Assembly (NCBI GenBank): GCA_046349355.1
Contig: JAXMCM010000015.1
Location: 186,001-250,000, forward strand
DNA from: CALKJU01 sp046349355
GTDB taxonomy: Bacteria; Pseudomonadota; Alphaproteobacteria; Geminicoccales; Geminicoccaceae
Direction of reading: 5' to 3'
Length of the DNA: 64,000 nucleotides
The notes under the pieces are model-generated. The model made no database searches, had not been told where the DNA came from, and saw only the letters and a list, made by a program, of their open reading frames with translations. Within the stretch, counting starts at the first letter, position 1. Every line of letters begins with the position of its first letter. A program made the translations under genes and the position numbers. Below, piece after piece: positions 17,700 to 27,740 of the stretch.

Positions 17700-18626
17700 G
17701 TGAGCGATCGCCTCACCGCCGTCGAGGTCTTCGTCCGGATCGTCGAGACCGGCAGCTTCACCGCCGCCGCCGAGCAGCTCGGCCTGTCGCGCGCCGCGGT
17801 CAGCAAGCAGATGCTGGCGCTCGAGGACCGCCTCGGAGTCCGCCTGCTCAACCGCACCACCCGCCGCAACAGCCTGACCGAGGCCGGCCAGGCCTTCTAC
17901 GAGCGCGGCCGGCAGATCCTCGGCGACCTCGACGAGGCCGAGCGGGCCGCCGGCGAGGCGGTCAGCCGGGCCCGCGGCACCTTGCGGGTCAACGCGCCGA
18001 TGACCTTCGGCACGATGCATCTCGCCCGCTTCCTGCCGGAGTACCTGGCGGCCAATCCCGAGGTCGCGGTCGACATGACCTTCAACGACCGCGTCGTCGA
18101 CCTGTTCGAGGAAGGCTACGACGTCGCCGTCCGCATCGGCCGCCTCGCCGATTCCAGCCTGATGGCGCGCCGGCTGGCCCCGGTCCGCCTTGTCGCCTGC
18201 GCCGCACCGGCCTATCTCGCCCGCCGCGGCGAGCCCCGGGCACCGGTCGAGCTCGGCCTGCACGACTGCCTGCTCTACACGTACTCGGCCTCGCGCGACG
18301 GCTGGGAGTTCGCCGGACCCGACGGCACCGTGTCGGCGGTGCGCATCCGCGGCCGGGTGCGGGCCAACAATGGCGAGGCCCTGGCCGCCGCTGCCGCCGC
18401 CGGGCTCGGCATCGTGATGATGCCGACCTTCATCCTCAGCGAGCACCTGGCGAGCGGGCGGCTGGTGCCCATCCTGCGCGGCTGGACCGTCCCCGATCGC
18501 GGCCTGTTCGCCGTCTGGCCGCAGGGGCGGCACCTCTCGGCCAAGGTCCGCAGCTTCGTCGACTTCCTTGCCGCCCGCCTCGGCCCCGAGCCCTACTGGG
18601 ACGCCTGGGCCAGCAGCGTCGGCTGA
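17700..18626 (+). CDS. LysR-family transcriptional regulator
   Basis: A 308-residue LysR-type regulator of the CrgA/DmlR-like subgroup. The N-terminal winged helix-turn-helix spans about residues 5-64 (AVEVFVRIVETGSFTAAAEQLGLSRAAVSKQ), followed by the linker helix and a LysR_substrate domain from about residue 92 (GTLRVNAPMTFG). The start is GTG at 17700. The gene overlaps the convergent DMT-exporter gene by 34 bp. LysR regulators often control a divergent neighbour, but the upstream gene here is codirectional, so its target is unclear. Confidence 0.92.
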   Translation: MSDRLTAVEVFVRIVETGSFTAAAEQLGLSRAAVSKQMLALEDRLGVRLLNRTTRRNSLTEAGQAFYERGRQILGDLDEAERAAGEAVSRARGTLRVNAPMTFGTMHLARFLPEYLAANPEVAVDMTFNDRVVDLFEEGYDVAVRIGRLADSSLMARRLAPVRLVACAAPAYLARRGEPRAPVELGLHDCLLYTYSASRDGWEFAGPDGTVSAVRIRGRVRANNGEALAAAAAAGLGIVMMPTFILSEHLASGRLVPILRGWTVPDRGLFAVWPQGRHLSAKVRSFVDFLAARLGPEPYWDAWASSVG

Positions 18627-19534
18627 GCCCGGCCTGTCGGTGAGCCGGCGCGTTCGCGGTTCAGCAGGTAGAGGCCCGACAGGACGACGATGGCGGCGCC
18701 ATAGAGCAGCGGCGCGTCGGGCCGGTCGCCGAACAGCAGCAGGCCGGCAACAAGGCCGTAGGGCAGCTGGCAGTACTGGAAGGCCGCGAGGGTCGCCGCA
18801 CCGGCGTGCCGGTGCGCCTGCACCATCAGCAGGAACCCGGCAGCGCCGAGCAGCCCGCCGACGGCGCTCAGCAGCAGGTCGCCCGGCGGCGGCGGCACGA
18901 ACACGCCGGCGGCGAACGGCGTCATCGCCACCAGCATGACGATGTTGCCGTAGACGCCGAACGCCTCGGTCGTCTCGCCGGCCTGCATCCGGCGCAGCAG
19001 CACGGCGGTCAGTGCCGCCGCGAGGGCGCCGGCCAGCGGAACCAGTGCCTCGACGCCGACGAAGCCGGCACCGCCGGGCCGGACCATCACGAGGACACCG
19101 GCGAACCCGGTCCCGACCGCCACCCACCGCTGCCAGCCGACCGGCTCGCGCAGGAGCGGCAGGCTCAGCGCCGTCACCAGCAGCGGGGCGGTGAACAGGA
19201 TCGCGTAGGCGTCGGCGATCGGCATCCGGCCGTAGCTCCAGAACGCCGCGTTCAGCGCCACCACGCCGAGGAGCCCGCGCAGCAGGTGCAGGCCCGGCCG
19301 GCGGGTCCGCAGCCGCTCCTGCCCGCCCCGCCGCACGGTGAGCCACAGCATCAGCGCCAGCCCGACCAGGGTCTGCAGCCAGACGATCTGGAACAGGTGG
19401 TAGCGGGCACTCAGCAGCTTGACCGTGCAGTCCATCGCGGTGAACAGCGCGAACCCGGCCAGCGCCAGCAGGATCCCGTGCACCGCGCCGCGGGTCCGGG
19501 CCTCGCCCCGCAGCGGTATCGCAAGCGCGGTCAT
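18593..19534 (-). CDS. EamA/DMT-superfamily transporter
   Basis: A membrane protein of about 313 residues with ten hydrophobic segments arranged as two EamA repeats, typical of drug/metabolite exporters. Landmarks include NAAFWSYGRMPIADAYAILFTAPLLVTALS in the first repeat and AFQYCQLPYGLVAGLLLFGD in the second, both common in RhaT/S-adenosylmethionine-like DMT proteins. I chose the ATG at 19534; the frame allows another start at 19567 adding 11 residues. The substrate cannot be predicted. The 3' end overlaps that of the LysR gene. Confidence 0.88.
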   Translation of the reverse strand: MTALAIPLRGEARTRGAVHGILLALAGFALFTAMDCTVKLLSARYHLFQIVWLQTLVGLALMLWLTVRRGGQERLRTRRPGLHLLRGLLGVVALNAAFWSYGRMPIADAYAILFTAPLLVTALSLPLLREPVGWQRWVAVGTGFAGVLVMVRPGGAGFVGVEALVPLAGALAAALTAVLLRRMQAGETTEAFGVYGNIVMLVAMTPFAAGVFVPPPPGDLLLSAVGGLLGAAGFLLMVQAHRHAGAATLAAFQYCQLPYGLVAGLLLFGDRPDAPLLYGAAIVVLSGLYLLNRERAGSPTGRAQPTLLAQASQ

Positions 19535-19953
19535 GCCCGGTACATCGGGACGCTGGCGCGTCCCCAAGCCGTCTGCGGAGCGTTCAGGCGCCGCTGGCGC
19601 CCACGAGCGGCGCCCCGGACGATGAGAGAAGAGGCGCCGCAGCTACGAGCGCCGTCGCGCCCCTGGCCGCGCTCGAGCCTGCGGCCGGCAGCGACGGACG
19701 CTCTCGCAGCCGCGTTCGCCCGGGCCTGTTGCCCTCCTGAAGCCGCCGGTTCGACAGCATCGCCCCGTCGCCATGCTCGTGGCCTCGCTTCGGATTCGCC
19801 GAGTCGAGGCGCCAGCTCCTTGTGCGCGAGCACCCTGGGCGCGTCGGTCGTGGACGGGAGCTGCGCCCCGGCGGCTTGCCCGGCCGCGTGCAGCATGCGA
19901 CTGAGCCGACGGTTCGCGCTGCGCCGCAGCGCCGGCTGGTCGGAGCCTTCCGC
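19535..19953. other. Divergent intergenic region, no gene recognised
   Basis: About 420 bp separate the start of the DMT exporter (minus) and the start of the acyl-CoA dehydrogenase (plus). Both strands are open over parts of it, but none of the translations shows a recognisable domain or a good ribosome-binding site, so I treat it as the divergent promoter region. I see no clear hairpin or consensus promoter here. Confidence 0.5.
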
Positions 19954-21143
<1,190 letters not shown>

Positions 21144-21153
<10 letters not shown>

Positions 21154-22166
21154 ACATCGTCGCCCTTGCCGCATGGATGGCGCCGGCGCTCGCTGCCGAG
21201 GCGGTCGCAGTCGAGCGGCTGGAGCGCCTCGGCGGCGGCGCGATCCAGGAGAACTGGGCGCTCGACGCCATGGTTCGCGGCGGCCCGCACGCCGGAACTC
21301 TGCGGCTGGTGCTGCGCACCTCTTCGCCGTCGGGCGTGGCGGTGAGCTGGGGCCGGGCGGAGGAGTTCGCGATCCTGCGGGTGGCGCATGGCGCCGGCGT
21401 GCTGGCGCCCGAGCCGCTGGCCCTGTGCACGGACGAGGCGGTGATCGGCCGCACCTTCTACCTGATGCGACGCCTGCCCGGCGAGGCGCGCGGGGCGAAG
21501 CTCGTGCGCGACCCGGCGGTGCTGGCGCAGGGCGAGGCCCTGGTGACCGAGGTCGGCCGGCAGATGGCGCGGCTGCACCGGGTGACGCCGCCGGTGGCGG
21601 ACCTCGGCTTCATGCCGCATCCCGGGCCGGAGCCGGGGCTCGCCCGGGTCGCCGAGTACCGCCGTCACCTCGATGGGATGGATGCGGCCGAGCCCGTGCT
21701 CGAATGGGCGCTGTCCTGGCTCGCCCGGCGCGCGCCGCCCAACCCCGAGGTCCGGCTGATCCACGGCGACTTCCGCACCGGCAACTTCCTCGTCCACGAG
21801 GGCCGGCTGGGCGGCGTGCTGGACTGGGAGTTCGCCGCCTTCGGCAGCCCCGAGGAGGACCTCGGCTGGATGCTGGCGCGCTGCTGGCGCTTCGGTGCCT
21901 GGGCACGCGAGGCCGGCGGGCTCGGCTCGCGGAAGGCCCTGCTCGAGGGTTATGCCGCCGAGAGCGGCCGGCCGGTCGACCGCGATGCCGTTGCCTGGTG
22001 GGAGGTGATGGCGACCGTGCGCTGGGCGGTGATCGCGCTGATGCAGGCCGAGCGGCACTATTCGGGGGCCGAGCCGTCGCTGGAGATGGCGCTGACCGCG
22101 CACCTGCTGCCGTCGCTCGAGCTCGACCTGCTGACCCGCATCGCCGAGATCGAGGCCGCCGGATGA
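21144..22166 (+). CDS. APH-fold phosphotransferase, probable 4-hydroxyacyl-CoA kinase (LvaA-like)
   Basis: A 340-residue kinase of the aminoglycoside-phosphotransferase fold. The catalytic Brenner loop IHGDFRTGNFLV lies at about residues 208-219, followed by the metal-binding LDWEFAAFGSPEEDLGW. The N-terminal lobe has the APH-like QENWALD and YLMRRLPGEA segments. Its overlap with the acyl-CoA dehydrogenase gene and with the DUF6285 gene downstream (ATGA) matches the LvaC-LvaA-LvaB set of Pseudomonas putida levulinate catabolism, where the kinase phosphorylates the 4-hydroxyl of 4-hydroxyvaleryl-CoA. An antibiotic-resistance role is unlikely in this context. Confidence 0.85.
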
Positions 22167-22543
22167 GCCAGCTCGACGCCATGGACAGCCTGCTCGGCAT
22201 TGCCCGCGAGACGCTGCGGCGCGACATCCAGCCGACGCTGCCGCCGGACCAGCGCTACCTCGCCGCCATGATCGCCCACGCCATGGCCATCGCCGCGCGC
22301 GCTGCCGCGATCGGGGCGGACAGCCGGGAACGCCAGCGCCTGGCGCTGGCGACCCTCCATCCCGGCGAGGCGGCGCTGGCCGCCCTCGAGCGGCGGCTCG
22401 CCGGCGAGCTGCGGCGCACGAAGCCGTCGCCCGAGCGGGAGGAGCAGATCCGGGCCGTGCTGCTGGCCCGCACGCTTGCCCGCCTCGAGGTGAGCAATCC
22501 CGACTATCCCGACAGCTTCGCCGACGCCGGTCAGGCAAGGTAG
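22163..22543 (+). CDS. DUF6285 protein (LvaB-like kinase partner)
   Basis: A 126-residue, helix-rich protein of the DUF6285 type (LLGIARETLRRDIQPTLP then YLAAMIAHAMAIAARA). It starts at an ATGA overlap with the kinase gene, so the two are translationally coupled. In the P. putida levulinate pathway the small protein LvaB is required together with the LvaA kinase; by position and size this gene is the equivalent. The stop overlaps the convergent Tat-protein gene by 13 bp. Confidence 0.75.
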   Translation: MSQLDAMDSLLGIARETLRRDIQPTLPPDQRYLAAMIAHAMAIAARAAAIGADSRERQRLALATLHPGEAALAALERRLAGELRRTKPSPEREEQIRAVLLARTLARLEVSNPDYPDSFADAGQAR

Positions 22544-23688
22544 CCGCCCTCGATGTAGGCCATCAGGGCCTCGCGGCCGGTGATCCGCCAGGCGTGCCCG
22601 ACCTCCGCCTCGCTGACCACGACCGGCGGCGGTACCCTGGCGCCGTCGATGAGCCGACCGCGGACGACAGGGCGGCCGTCGAGCGTGGCGGTGGGCGGCC
22701 AGACGAGGCCGTCACCCTCCGCTACCGGCGCAAAGGCGCCCTTGCCGGGATGCACCGCCGCCGCGATCGAGGCGGAGCCCGGCTGGGGCACCACGAAGAC
22801 CCCGCGGCCCTCGCCGTCGGCACCGTGCAGGTCGATCGCGTAGATCTCGCCGGCAGCGGCCTTGTCCGAGGCCCGCGACAGGAAGAAGGCCTTGGGCCGG
22901 GCGTCGGGGTCGAGCGCCGGGTCGACCGCCATCCGGGCGACATAGTCCCAGTAGTGCAGCGTCCCGGGCCCGTCCGGGCCGGCATAGGGCCGGAAGTCGA
23001 AGGCGTAGGTCGGCGTGACGTATTCGGCCTGGTAGCCCCAGGTGACGTCGATCGCCGCGGCGTAGCCGTGGCGGATGCCGCCGAGCTCGGCCTTGATGAA
23101 GTCGCTGTGCGAGACGAAGGCGCTGAACGAGCCGCCGGCATGGTCCTTCCAGCCGAACAGCGGCTCGGCGAGGATGCGGTGCCGGTAGACGTCCGGCCAG
23201 GCCTCCCAGGCGCCGGCCGGGGCGCCGCCGCCGACCTGGAGGAAGTCGCCGAAGCGGATGCGCGAGGTGCGCAGCCTGACCCTGGCGAGGTAGACGAACG
23301 GCCGCACGGCCCGGCCGTGCGTGCGCAGCTTCAGCAGCGCGCCGATGCCCTCGGCCCGCGCGCCCGACGGGGCGGTCAGCCAGCCCATCGGCGCCGGATC
23401 GTAGCTGGCGCCGATCAGGTAGATGCCGCGGAAGCCGTCGACCTCGAGCTGGAAGGCGCCGGTGATCTCGCCGTCCGGATGGACGAGCAGCAGGTCCTCG
23501 TCCGGCCCGCCCTCGATGCGCTGCCGGCCCTCGGGCCGCACCGCGTGGACGCGCAGCGCGGCGAGCGGCGGCGGCGGCCGCAGCCGCTCGCGCCAGTCGC
23601 CGGCCCGGGCGGCGGTCCCGGCGACGGCGAGGCCGGCCACGGACAGCCCGCCGAGGACGGCGCGGCGCGAGAGCGGCGGCAGGCGCAT
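22531..23688 (-). CDS. Tat-exported protein of unknown function, paralogue 1
   Basis: A 385-residue protein with a clear twin-arginine signal (SRRAVLGG near residues 7-14, then a hydrophobic stretch ending ARAGD). I do not recognise the family. The mature part is rich in aromatic residues and glycine, with motifs such as GGPDEDLLLVHPDGEITGAF, GASYDPAPMGWL, SHSDFIKAELGG, GYQAEYVTPTYAFDFRPY, and the C-terminal end GGYLA. It is about half identical by eye to the product at 23787-24995, which lies 98 bp upstream on the same strand. The even run of tryptophan and tyrosine suggests a secreted beta-rich enzyme or binding protein. Function unknown. Confidence 0.8.
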   Translation of the reverse strand: MRLPPLSRRAVLGGLSVAGLAVAGTAARAGDWRERLRPPPPLAALRVHAVRPEGRQRIEGGPDEDLLLVHPDGEITGAFQLEVDGFRGIYLIGASYDPAPMGWLTAPSGARAEGIGALLKLRTHGRAVRPFVYLARVRLRTSRIRFGDFLQVGGGAPAGAWEAWPDVYRHRILAEPLFGWKDHAGGSFSAFVSHSDFIKAELGGIRHGYAAAIDVTWGYQAEYVTPTYAFDFRPYAGPDGPGTLHYWDYVARMAVDPALDPDARPKAFFLSRASDKAAAGEIYAIDLHGADGEGRGVFVVPQPGSASIAAAVHPGKGAFAPVAEGDGLVWPPTATLDGRPVVRGRLIDGARVPPPVVVSEAEVGHAWRITGREALMAYIEGGYLA

Positions 23689-23786
23689 GCGGCGGCGGGC
23701 TCCGGCAGGGCTGGCGCGACCGTCTGGCCGCGCCGGCCCAGCCTTCGCACGCCGCGCCTGAAGCGGCGGTTAACGGCGGCGTGCGC

Positions 23787-24995
23787 TCACGCCAGGTAGC
23801 CGCCGTCGATGTAGTCGAGCAGGGCGTCGCGGCTGGTCACCCGCCAGCCGTGGCCGACGTCCTGGTCGCGCACCATCGTCGGCGGCGCCGCGACCGCCCC
23901 GTTGAGGACCCGCCCGGTGACCATCGGGCGGTTGTTGGGGTAGCCGCTCTGCGGCCAGACCAGGGCGCCGCCGCTCTCGCGGGCGCCGAACACGCCGTCG
24001 TCCGGGTCGACATGGGTCAGGATCGAGTTGCGGCCCGACGGCGGCACGATCCAGACCCCGCGTCCGGCATTGCCGCCTTCGCCGAAGGTCACGCTGTAGT
24101 ACTCGTCGTTGGCGACGTACTTCGACCCACGCGAGAGAAAGAACGCCGACGGATCCGACTCTGCGGCGAGATCGGGACGGGTGACGATGCGCGACACGTA
24201 GTTCCAGTAGTTGAGCTGCCCGTACCCGTCGGGCCCCTTGTAGGGCCTGAACGAGAAAGCCGAGGTCGGTGTCACGTACTCGGTCTGGTAGCCCCAGGTG
24301 ACGTCGATGTCGGCGGCGTAGCCGTGCCGCACCCCGCCGAGCTCGGCCTTGATGAAGTCGCTGTGCGACACGCCGCTGCTGAACGAGCCGCCATGGTGGC
24401 CGGACCAGCCGAACAGCGGCTCGGCCCTGATCTTGTGGCGGTAGATGTCGGGCCAGCCGCCCCATTCGCCGACCGGGGCGGAGCCGCCGACCTGGAGCAG
24501 GTCACCGAAGACGATGCGGGAGGTGCGGAAGCGCAGCCGCGCCACGTAGATGAACGGCCGGGACACGGCGTAGCGGTGCGTGCGCAGGCGCAGGAGGGCG
24601 CCGATTCCCTCGACGCGGCGGCCATTGGGCGTGTTCAGCCAGCCCATCGGCGCCGGGTTGAAGCTGGCGCCGATGTAGTAGATGCCGCGGAAGCCGCTGA
24701 CGGTGAGCTGGAAGGCGCCGGTGATCTCCTGCGGCGGATGGACCAGCAGCAGGTCCTCGTCGGGACCGCCCGACACGGATTGCCGGCCGCTGCTCTTGAC
24801 CTCGTAGACGCGCAGGCGGGCCAGCGGCTGGGGTGGCTTCAGGCGGGAACGGTAATCGGCATTGCCGGCGGCCAGTGCCGGCTTCGCCAGGCCGATTCCG
24901 GCGCCCAGGAGGGCACCGAGAGCGGCGCGGCGGCCGAGCGGGAGGGTCCACGGCCGGAGCTGGTCCGGCCGCGCCACGGGGGAACGGTTGGTCAT
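23787..24995 (-). CDS. Tat-exported protein of unknown function, paralogue 2
   Basis: A 402-residue paralogue of the product at 22531-23688, sharing the blocks GGPDEDLLLVHP, PAPMGWLN, SHSDFIKAELGG, HGYAADIDVTWGYQTEYVTPT and the C-terminal DGGYLA. The signal contains GRR at about residues 29-31 followed by AALGALLGAGIGLAKPALAAG, consistent with Tat export. I chose the ATG at 24995, which has AGGACC about 6 bp upstream and places the twin arginines near the N-terminus; the frame is open for another 59 codons without signal character. It diverges from gspD. The family is not recognised; a substrate of the neighbouring type II secretion system is possible. Confidence 0.8.
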   Translation of the reverse strand: MTNRSPVARPDQLRPWTLPLGRRAALGALLGAGIGLAKPALAAGNADYRSRLKPPQPLARLRVYEVKSSGRQSVSGGPDEDLLLVHPPQEITGAFQLTVSGFRGIYYIGASFNPAPMGWLNTPNGRRVEGIGALLRLRTHRYAVSRPFIYVARLRFRTSRIVFGDLLQVGGSAPVGEWGGWPDIYRHKIRAEPLFGWSGHHGGSFSSGVSHSDFIKAELGGVRHGYAADIDVTWGYQTEYVTPTSAFSFRPYKGPDGYGQLNYWNYVSRIVTRPDLAAESDPSAFFLSRGSKYVANDEYYSVTFGEGGNAGRGVWIVPPSGRNSILTHVDPDDGVFGARESGGALVWPQSGYPNNRPMVTGRVLNGAVAAPPTMVRDQDVGHGWRVTSRDALLDYIDGGYLA

Positions 24996-25152
24996 TGCTT
25001 GGTCCTGTTCAGAAAAAACGGATGATCGGCGGGACACCCAGCTCGCTTGTCCGGTGTACTGTGATCGACGCCAGCCATCGTCTTTTCTTCCACCGTCCAA
25101 GTACAAAATCTGCCGGGACGCAAAGGCGTCGACAGATTCGCCGAAGTATTGG

Positions 25153-25181
25153 TTGATTTGATTTGGGCGCATCAGTATTAT
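25153..25181 (+). promoter_or_regulatory. Predicted sigma-70 type promoter for gspD
   Basis: TTGATT (25153-25158), a 17-bp spacer and TATTAT (25176-25181) make a near-consensus housekeeping promoter, unusual in this GC-rich window. The predicted start point is near 25188, giving a leader of about 230 nt before the gspD ATG at 25418. On the other strand the same AT-rich block contains TATAAT (25182 to 25177), which could be the -10 box of the divergent Tat-protein gene, though I see no good -35 for it. Confidence 0.55.
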
Positions 25182-25189
25182 ACTTCTTC

Positions 25190-25203
25190 AGTACCTGGGT
25201 ACT
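25190..25203. promoter_or_regulatory. Palindromic operator candidate
   Basis: AGTACC-TG-GGTACT is a perfect inverted repeat with a 2-bp centre, located right at the predicted start point of the plus-strand promoter. A second, shorter palindrome AGTAT-T-ATACT (25174-25184) overlaps the -10 region, and a further GAGTACCC follows at 25216. Position and symmetry fit a repressor site controlling one or both divergent genes. Confidence 0.45.
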
Positions 25204-25417
25204 TCTGTCGTATCGGAGTACCCACACCATCGCCGCCGCGGCGCGGCCGTCTGCAGGACAGCGAAAAAGCCGAATTCCCTTTTCGTGTTGAGGTGTTGCA
25301 CGTTTTCCCGCACATTCCGCGTTAAGCGGGAGCAGGAATACTCCGTCGCGGGAGCCGTTAGCCGAAGGCAGGAAACGATCGGGTGGCGCGCCCGACGGAA
25401 CGGATAAAGAAACGCCC

Positions 25418-27736
25418 ATGACGTCGTGCTTTGCCCGTTCGGTCGGGTCCTGGATGCTGCTGGGAGGCTTCGGCCTCCTCGTGGCGGGCTGCTCGCCCTC
25501 GTCCGACCGCTCCGCCGTCAGCGACTTCCTGCAGAACGTCAACTTCGATCCGCCCAAGGGCTCGACCGGCAGCGGACCGGCCGACCTCGGCGGGGTCCAG
25601 AACGGGGCCGTCGAGGCCAGCCCGCCCAGCGCGGTGATCAGCCGGCCGCAGATCTTCTACGGCGAGGGCAATGCCGGTACCGGCGGGCCCGACGTGCCGG
25701 TCGGCAACCAGGTCCGGCGCAGCGCCGACGGCGTCGAGATCAACTTCGACAAGGCCGAGATCCGCGAGGTTGCCCGGGTGGTGCTGGGCGACATCCTGCA
25801 GGTCCCGTACAGCGTCGACCCGCGGGTTCAGGGCGAGGTCACGCTGTCGTCCGGCGGCCCGCTGCCCGAGGCCGACCTGCTGGCCGTCCTCGAGACGGTG
25901 CTGCGCTCGTCGAACGCCGCGCTGGTCCGCTCCGGCCCGACCTACGCCATCGTCCCGCTCGAGGAGCTGCGCGGCCCCGGCGAAGTGGTGCCGATCGGCG
26001 GCCGCGAGGTCCGTGTCGCCCCTGGCTTCGGCCTCACCGTCGTCCCGCTGCGCTACATCTCGGCGCAGAACGCCGCCGCCCTGATCCAGCCGCTGGTCCA
26101 GCGCGCCGACGACATCCGCGTCGACACCGGCCGCAACCTGATCCTGTTCAGCGGCAACAGCGCCGAGCGGCAGAACGTCGTCGACACCCTGTTCGACCTC
26201 GACGTCAGCTGGCTCGCCGGCAAGGCCGTCGGCATCTTCCCGCTGACCTATTCCACGCCCGAGGCCGTCATCCCGGAGCTCGAGGCGCTGTTCATCCCGC
26301 CGGAGCTCGGCGGCGGCCAGGCGCCGACGACCGTGCGCTTCCTGCCGATGGCGCGGCTCAACGCGGTGCTGGCGATCGCGCCGACGGGCGAGCAGATCCG
26401 CGAGATCCAGGCCTGGACCGAGCGCCTCGACAAGGGCCAGACGGTCGGCCCCCAGTTCTACGTCTACCAGCTGAAGCACGCCCCGGCCGAGGAAACCGCG
26501 CGCCTGCTGAACGAGGCGTTCGGCAACAGCACCGGTGGCGGTGGCGGCGGCATCACCAACGCCGCGTCGCCGTTCAGCACCGCCCTGTCGGCCCGCCCGG
26601 CGATGCAGACGGGCGGCCAGGGAGGGCTCGGCGACGAGGGCGATGGCGGGATAAGCCCGGTCCCGACCGATACCAACCCGCTGAACGACGGCGTCGACAG
26701 CGGGCTCGACGGCGGCAGCGGCAACGACGCGGTCCGCATCGTCGCCAACCGGACCAACAACACGCTGCTCATCCGCTCGACGCCGGAGATCTACGAGAGC
26801 ATCGAATCGGCGCTGCGCCGCCTCGATACGCCGCCGCTGCAGGTGCTGATCGAGGCGACCATCGCCGAGGTCACCCTCAACGACGAGCTGCGCTACGGCC
26901 TGCAGTACTTCTTCCAGTTCGGCAGTGTGAAGCTCGGCTACCAGAACACGCTGGCGTCCGGTGCCCGGGCGATCAGTTCGCTGCTGCCGCTGTCGGTTTC
27001 GCCGGGCTTCAACTTCGCCTTCACGCCCGGCGACTCGGCCATCACCATCGACGCCCTGTCGAAGATCACCAGCGTCAAGGTGCTGTCGTCGCCGTCGGTC
27101 GTCGTGCAGGACAACAACGCCGCGGTGCTCACCGTCGGCGACGAGGTGCCGGTCATCACCCGGCAGCAGCAGAGCACCGACGCCGCCGACGCCAACGTCA
27201 TCAACAATGTCGAGTACCGCGACACCGGCGTGATCCTCGAGGTCAAGCCGCGGATCAACAACAACCAGTCGGTGTCGATCGACGTCTCGCAGGAGGTCAG
27301 CCGCGTCGTCGAAGGCAGCGGCGGTGACGACGGCCTGACGCCGACCTTCACCCAGCGCAAGATCACCAGCCGCGTCAACGTCACCAACAACCAGACGGTG
27401 ATCCTGGGCGGCCTGATCCAGGACGAGGAAACCCGCTCGAAGGACGGCATTCCCGGCCTGCGCCAGATCCCGGTCATCGGCGACCTGTTCGGCGGCACCA
27501 ACAACGACACCCGGCGTACCGAGCTGGTCGTGTTCATCACGCCCAAGGTCATCCGCAACGCCGCCGACGCCCGCGACGTCAGCGAGGAGCTGCGCGCCCG
27601 CCTCCGCTCGATCCGGCCGGCCGGCGAGCCCCTGGAGCCGCCGCCCTTCCGCGACACCCGGGCCCAGACGCCGCTGCCGGCGACCCGCCCGGAGACGGTC
27701 ACCGAGCCGCCGATCCCGCTGGCCCGCCCGTCCTGA
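25418..27736 (+). CDS. gspD: Type II secretion system secretin GspD
   Basis: A 772-residue outer-membrane secretin that forms the exit pore of a type II secretion system. The N-terminus has a lipoprotein signal with lipobox LVAGC (cysteine near residue 25), so it may pilot itself to the outer membrane. N-domains occupy roughly residues 105-450 (VEINFDKAEIREVARVVLGD; PLRYISAQNAAALIQPLV), interrupted by a Gly/Ser-rich linker around 365-425. The C-terminal secretin domain runs from about 460 with VLSSPSVVVQDNNAAVLTVGDEVPVIT and ends at ELVVFITPKVIR. A proline-rich tail follows. Only the prepilin peptidase gene accompanies it here; the remaining gsp genes are not in this window. Confidence 0.92.
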   Translation: MTSCFARSVGSWMLLGGFGLLVAGCSPSSDRSAVSDFLQNVNFDPPKGSTGSGPADLGGVQNGAVEASPPSAVISRPQIFYGEGNAGTGGPDVPVGNQVRRSADGVEINFDKAEIREVARVVLGDILQVPYSVDPRVQGEVTLSSGGPLPEADLLAVLETVLRSSNAALVRSGPTYAIVPLEELRGPGEVVPIGGREVRVAPGFGLTVVPLRYISAQNAAALIQPLVQRADDIRVDTGRNLILFSGNSAERQNVVDTLFDLDVSWLAGKAVGIFPLTYSTPEAVIPELEALFIPPELGGGQAPTTVRFLPMARLNAVLAIAPTGEQIREIQAWTERLDKGQTVGPQFYVYQLKHAPAEETARLLNEAFGNSTGGGGGGITNAASPFSTALSARPAMQTGGQGGLGDEGDGGISPVPTDTNPLNDGVDSGLDGGSGNDAVRIVANRTNNTLLIRSTPEIYESIESALRRLDTPPLQVLIEATIAEVTLNDELRYGLQYFFQFGSVKLGYQNTLASGARAISSLLPLSVSPGFNFAFTPGDSAITIDALSKITSVKVLSSPSVVVQDNNAAVLTVGDEVPVITRQQQSTDAADANVINNVEYRDTGVILEVKPRINNNQSVSIDVSQEVSRVVEGSGGDDGLTPTFTQRKITSRVNVTNNQTVILGGLIQDEETRSKDGIPGLRQIPVIGDLFGGTNNDTRRTELVVFITPKVIRNAADARDVSEELRARLRSIRPAGEPLEPPPFRDTRAQTPLPATRPETVTEPPIPLARPS

Positions 27737-27740
27737 CCCG

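Larger units (their letters stand above)
24996..25417. other. AT-richer divergent control region between Tat-protein gene and gspD
   Basis: About 420 bp with a base composition clearly lower in GC than the surroundings and no coding potential that I trust. It contains a near-consensus promoter on the plus strand (25153-25181), a 14-bp inverted repeat (25190-25203), and a hairpin-forming sequence (25107-25138: AATCTG, GACGC, loop AAAG, GCGTC, CAGATT) that would lie in the leader of the minus-strand gene. Confidence 0.6.

Noticed and set aside
25101..25140. Possible cyclic-di-GMP (GEMM) riboswitch, because of the string GGGACGCAAAG
   Set aside because: The flanking conserved parts of the GEMM motif (the AGGGCAAACC arm and its tetraloop helix) are absent. 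The string is better explained as part of a simple nested hairpin.
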